NCBI GenBank assembly: GCA_028701415.1
Contig: JAQVQU010000037.1
Location: 1-14,075, forward strand
Direction: 5' to 3'
Length of the DNA: 14,075 nucleotides
From: Clostridia bacterium
Lineage (GTDB): Bacteria; Bacillota; Clostridia; Christensenellales; DTU072
The notes beneath the pieces are model-generated. The model did not search any database and was not told where the DNA came from. It saw nothing but the letters and a program-made list of their open reading frames with translations. Shown in pieces: positions 11,741-14,075 of this stretch (position 1 is its first letter; each line of letters begins with the position of its first letter). Position numbers and translations under genes: made by a program.

Positions 11741-14075
11741 TTATTGTTCAGACCCTGGCTCCACCTTATTTGTAACTTTATATCTAGGATAAAGTCTAAT
11801 ATCAAATCTAAACGAATCGTCTAGAATAACAGGATATAGAAGCGCTTCGTCTACACACCAAGCATCAAACTCATAATAGCAATGGCTGGTAGTAAAATAT
11901 TGCATCCCGCCTGGTGTCTCCCCTGCAGGTTGATAGTTGTTATTATTAACGTATGACAGTTGATAATTTGGCTTTCCTCCATCCGTTAAAACAACGGAAG
12001 ATAAATCATCCCCTGGATTTACTGTATCAGTTTCATAAGAAGAAGCCCAGCTTGCTTGCTTAGAAGGAATTTTTTGTATCTCAGAGCTTAGATATTCAAC
12101 TTCAGGTGTCCCACCCCACTGTTTTTCTGTATCGTAATAGCCTGAAAAATCTGAAACTTTCTTGAATTGCACCTCAATTTGCCCGCTCATATGCCTAAAC
12201 ACCAATTCATGCTCATTAAGTAATCTGGATAAAGCCCAATTGAGATCATAAGTTCTCTCACATTCGAATATTTCACCGCCTTCCACAAGTTGATACATAT
12301 GGGTCTCTGTCCCATCATATGGATCACTCTCTCTCCCGCATTCTTCATCAGTTCCGCCACAATCCCATACTCTTTTAATAAGCTGATCTTCAAAATACTC
12401 ATCTACATAATAATCTCCGACGGGCGTATATGCTTCATAGTTAATTGATAAAGTTTGAGCCATATTCCCTGCAACCCCTGGCCAATCTGCAGAATTTGCT
12501 CTAGTTATTTGAGACTCAATATTGGCTCCAGAGTAATTTGAATTTAAATTAACATACATCGCCTTTGTTCTTCCTAAATCTTCTATCTTTTCCTCAACAA
12601 CATCTTCTTCGTGAAGTTCTGGAAATTGCGCAGAAAATCCTCCTTTCGTTTCAGTGTATTCATAATCGTTCTCAAAATATTGAAAAGCTCTCTGAAGCTT
12701 TCTTCTATTAATTACTTGTTCTTTTTTATTATCTTGCAAGGCTCTCACATAATCTGCACTGTACGATTTAATTTGGTATTTTAAAAACGCTATCAAATCA
12801 GAGGAGGAAATAGTCCTATGCGTTATGGTATAGTGTTGACTTTCAAGCTGCTCGTATTGAAGCATAACCTCTTTTATTGCATTAATTCCCCTTTGGTCTT
12901 TTTGTGAATCAGTTAAGCTATTCCAATCCGTATTTCTCCTATTGTATTGGTTAACATTATCATATACTCCCGTGTACTCATAGTTAACATCAGAAATCTT
13001 CAAGCTCTCTGCAAATCCAAGGGCCAGTCCATCGATCATTTCATCAGTATAAGTTACATCTGAACTGGTTAATGCAAAACCTATACCATCCTGATATTCA
13101 ACGATATCTGTGTAAACTTCCCTGTCCCTAGTTTCTTGAAGGGACTGAAATTCATATTGAGCAGTATAATATTTGTTGTAAAAGGCGGCAGAATATCTAT
13201 ATGCTTGCCTATAACTTCTTCTGTCGTATTCGGTGAATCTAATAGCTATATCAACTCCTTTCGCAGTGGAACCATCCATACCATCTGTAAAATACTCCTG
13301 ATGCCCCAGCCAAAGGTAGTCTTCATATTCTGTCTTTGTACCGACCTTTTTAGTATCATCAAAAACCTCGTGTTCTTTTTTCTCATACTGATAAGTATAT
13401 CCATAAAGAGTCATCGCTTTTTTTCTATTGTCGCTGCTTGCTCTCCAATACCCATCATCATCAGTTGGGTAAGTTAAATCTGCAAAAGCCAAAAAATATG
13501 AAAGAGTGCCTATATCAAATAATTCTTCTCTCATATAGTTTTTAAATTCATCAGTATCAATGAGATTCTCCCCTTGAGTATCGTCTCCTAATTCTAATAA
13601 TCCTAAAGCCACCTGATTTGCCTTGTAAGAAGGAATCATTACCTGACTTACTACTTGGATTTGATGGTTCATATATTCCATTTGGAATCTCGCAAACAAA
13701 GCAGCCTCATTGTCAAAAATCTCATAAATTTCTGAATTTATCTTACGTTTTTTTAGTTTTGCAAGGTCTTCCCAGAAGTCTTCAGTCTGCCCATAAGCCT
13801 TAGTATTGTCTCCATCTCCATCTGTAAGTTTATAATCATCGAAATTGTCTCTAATATCAGAAATTTCATCCAGGTTATCATAGTCTAGTATCGCGCTTCC
13901 GTCCCCTCTCGTCAGAGGGTATTTATCAAGGTCTCCCTTTTCAAGTTCATCATAATCGCTATCATCTCTGGTAATGTATTCCACCAACTCTATCATTCTA
14001 TCTTCGTCTATGCCGGCAAGAGCCATACGTTCAATAATGTCCTCTGCCTCTGAATAGCACAAAATCTTAGTTACT
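11741..14075 (-). CDS. Large acidic protein of unknown function, partial (N-terminus off the right edge)
   Basis: The frame is open to the right edge: 778 codons from 14074 to the TAA at 11741, with no stop upstream of the TTG at 14062, so the true start is probably outside the window. I do not recognise the family. The N-terminal 100 or so visible residues are very Asp/Glu-rich with DGDGDN-type runs, followed by a region of apparent helices and then a C-terminal half rich in Tyr, Asn and Asp. Six cysteines are seen, two of them near WDCGGTDEECG and two in SHCYYEFDAWC. No membrane segment, nucleotide-binding motif or obvious catalytic motif is visible. Composition and paired cysteines hint at an exported or surface protein, but this cannot be tested without the N-terminus. 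A good hairpin terminator follows. Confidence 0.75.
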   Translation of the reverse strand, partial: VTKILCYSEAEDIIERMALAGIDEDRMIELVEYITRDDSDYDELEKGDLDKYPLTRGDGSAILDYDNLDEISDIRDNFDDYKLTDGDGDNTKAYGQTEDFWEDLAKLKKRKINSEIYEIFDNEAALFARFQMEYMNHQIQVVSQVMIPSYKANQVALGLLELGDDTQGENLIDTDEFKNYMREELFDIGTLSYFLAFADLTYPTDDDGYWRASSDNRKKAMTLYGYTYQYEKKEHEVFDDTKKVGTKTEYEDYLWLGHQEYFTDGMDGSTAKGVDIAIRFTEYDRRSYRQAYRYSAAFYNKYYTAQYEFQSLQETRDREVYTDIVEYQDGIGFALTSSDVTYTDEMIDGLALGFAESLKISDVNYEYTGVYDNVNQYNRRNTDWNSLTDSQKDQRGINAIKEVMLQYEQLESQHYTITHRTISSSDLIAFLKYQIKSYSADYVRALQDNKKEQVINRRKLQRAFQYFENDYEYTETKGGFSAQFPELHEEDVVEEKIEDLGRTKAMYVNLNSNYSGANIESQITRANSADWPGVAGNMAQTLSINYEAYTPVGDYYVDEYFEDQLIKRVWDCGGTDEECGRESDPYDGTETHMYQLVEGGEIFECERTYDLNWALSRLLNEHELVFRHMSGQIEVQFKKVSDFSGYYDTEKQWGGTPEVEYLSSEIQKIPSKQASWASSYETDTVNPGDDLSSVVLTDGGKPNYQLSYVNNNNYQPAGETPGGMQYFTTSHCYYEFDAWCVDEALLYPVILDDSFRFDIRLYPRYKVTNKVEPGSEQ

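Noticed and set aside
13136..13477. 113-codon plus-strand ORF opposite the large orphan gene
   Set aside because: It lies wholly inside the minus-strand frame, with low-complexity Ile/Ser/Phe content typical of an antisense shadow.

Overview
The window is AT-rich bacterial chromosome with tightly spaced genes, strong Shine-Dalgarno sequences and near-consensus sigma-70/A promoters. It resembles a low-GC Firmicute or a related uncultured lineage. The sequence alone does not fix the phylum: Pgk and the LuxS core look firmicute-like, whereas the phosphoglycerate mutase resembles the spirochaete-type GpmI. No tRNA, rRNA, CRISPR array, intact transposon or prophage is visible.

Region 1 (1-3700, minus strand) is a glycolytic operon transcribed pgk, tpiA, gpmI, with gpmI running off the left edge. 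It has its own promoter and a stem-loop at the predicted 5' end of the mRNA. gapA, which often precedes pgk, is absent; the next gene upstream is dusB. The leader-side gap holds three copies of an 11-bp sequence that may be the relic of an insertion-sequence end.

Region 2 (3990-6250, minus strand) carries mazG (nucleotide pyrophosphohydrolase with an unfamiliar N-terminal extension) followed by dusB (tRNA dihydrouridine synthase). They are separated by a 65-bp-period tandem array that includes the last codons of mazG. Divergently, on the plus strand, a beta-CASP metallo-beta-lactamase RNase-like gene (6427-8046) has its own extended -10 promoter.

Region 3 (8315-11552, minus strand) reads luxS, an M29 aminopeptidase, and a PlsC-like acyltransferase with a zinc ribbon. 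luxS has a clear promoter and an unusual charged tail. The acyltransferase ribosome-binding site lies inside a 15-bp hairpin directly after the aminopeptidase gene. Region 4 (11741 to the right edge, minus strand) is the 3' part of a large acidic, aromatic-rich protein of unknown function, closed by a good hairpin terminator.

Most genes are housekeeping: lower glycolysis, nucleotide clean-up, tRNA modification, RNA turnover, methyl-cycle detoxification, peptide degradation and lipid synthesis. The less ordinary material is the large orphan protein, the domain extensions on MazG, LuxS and the acyltransferase, and the RNA structures and repeats between genes.
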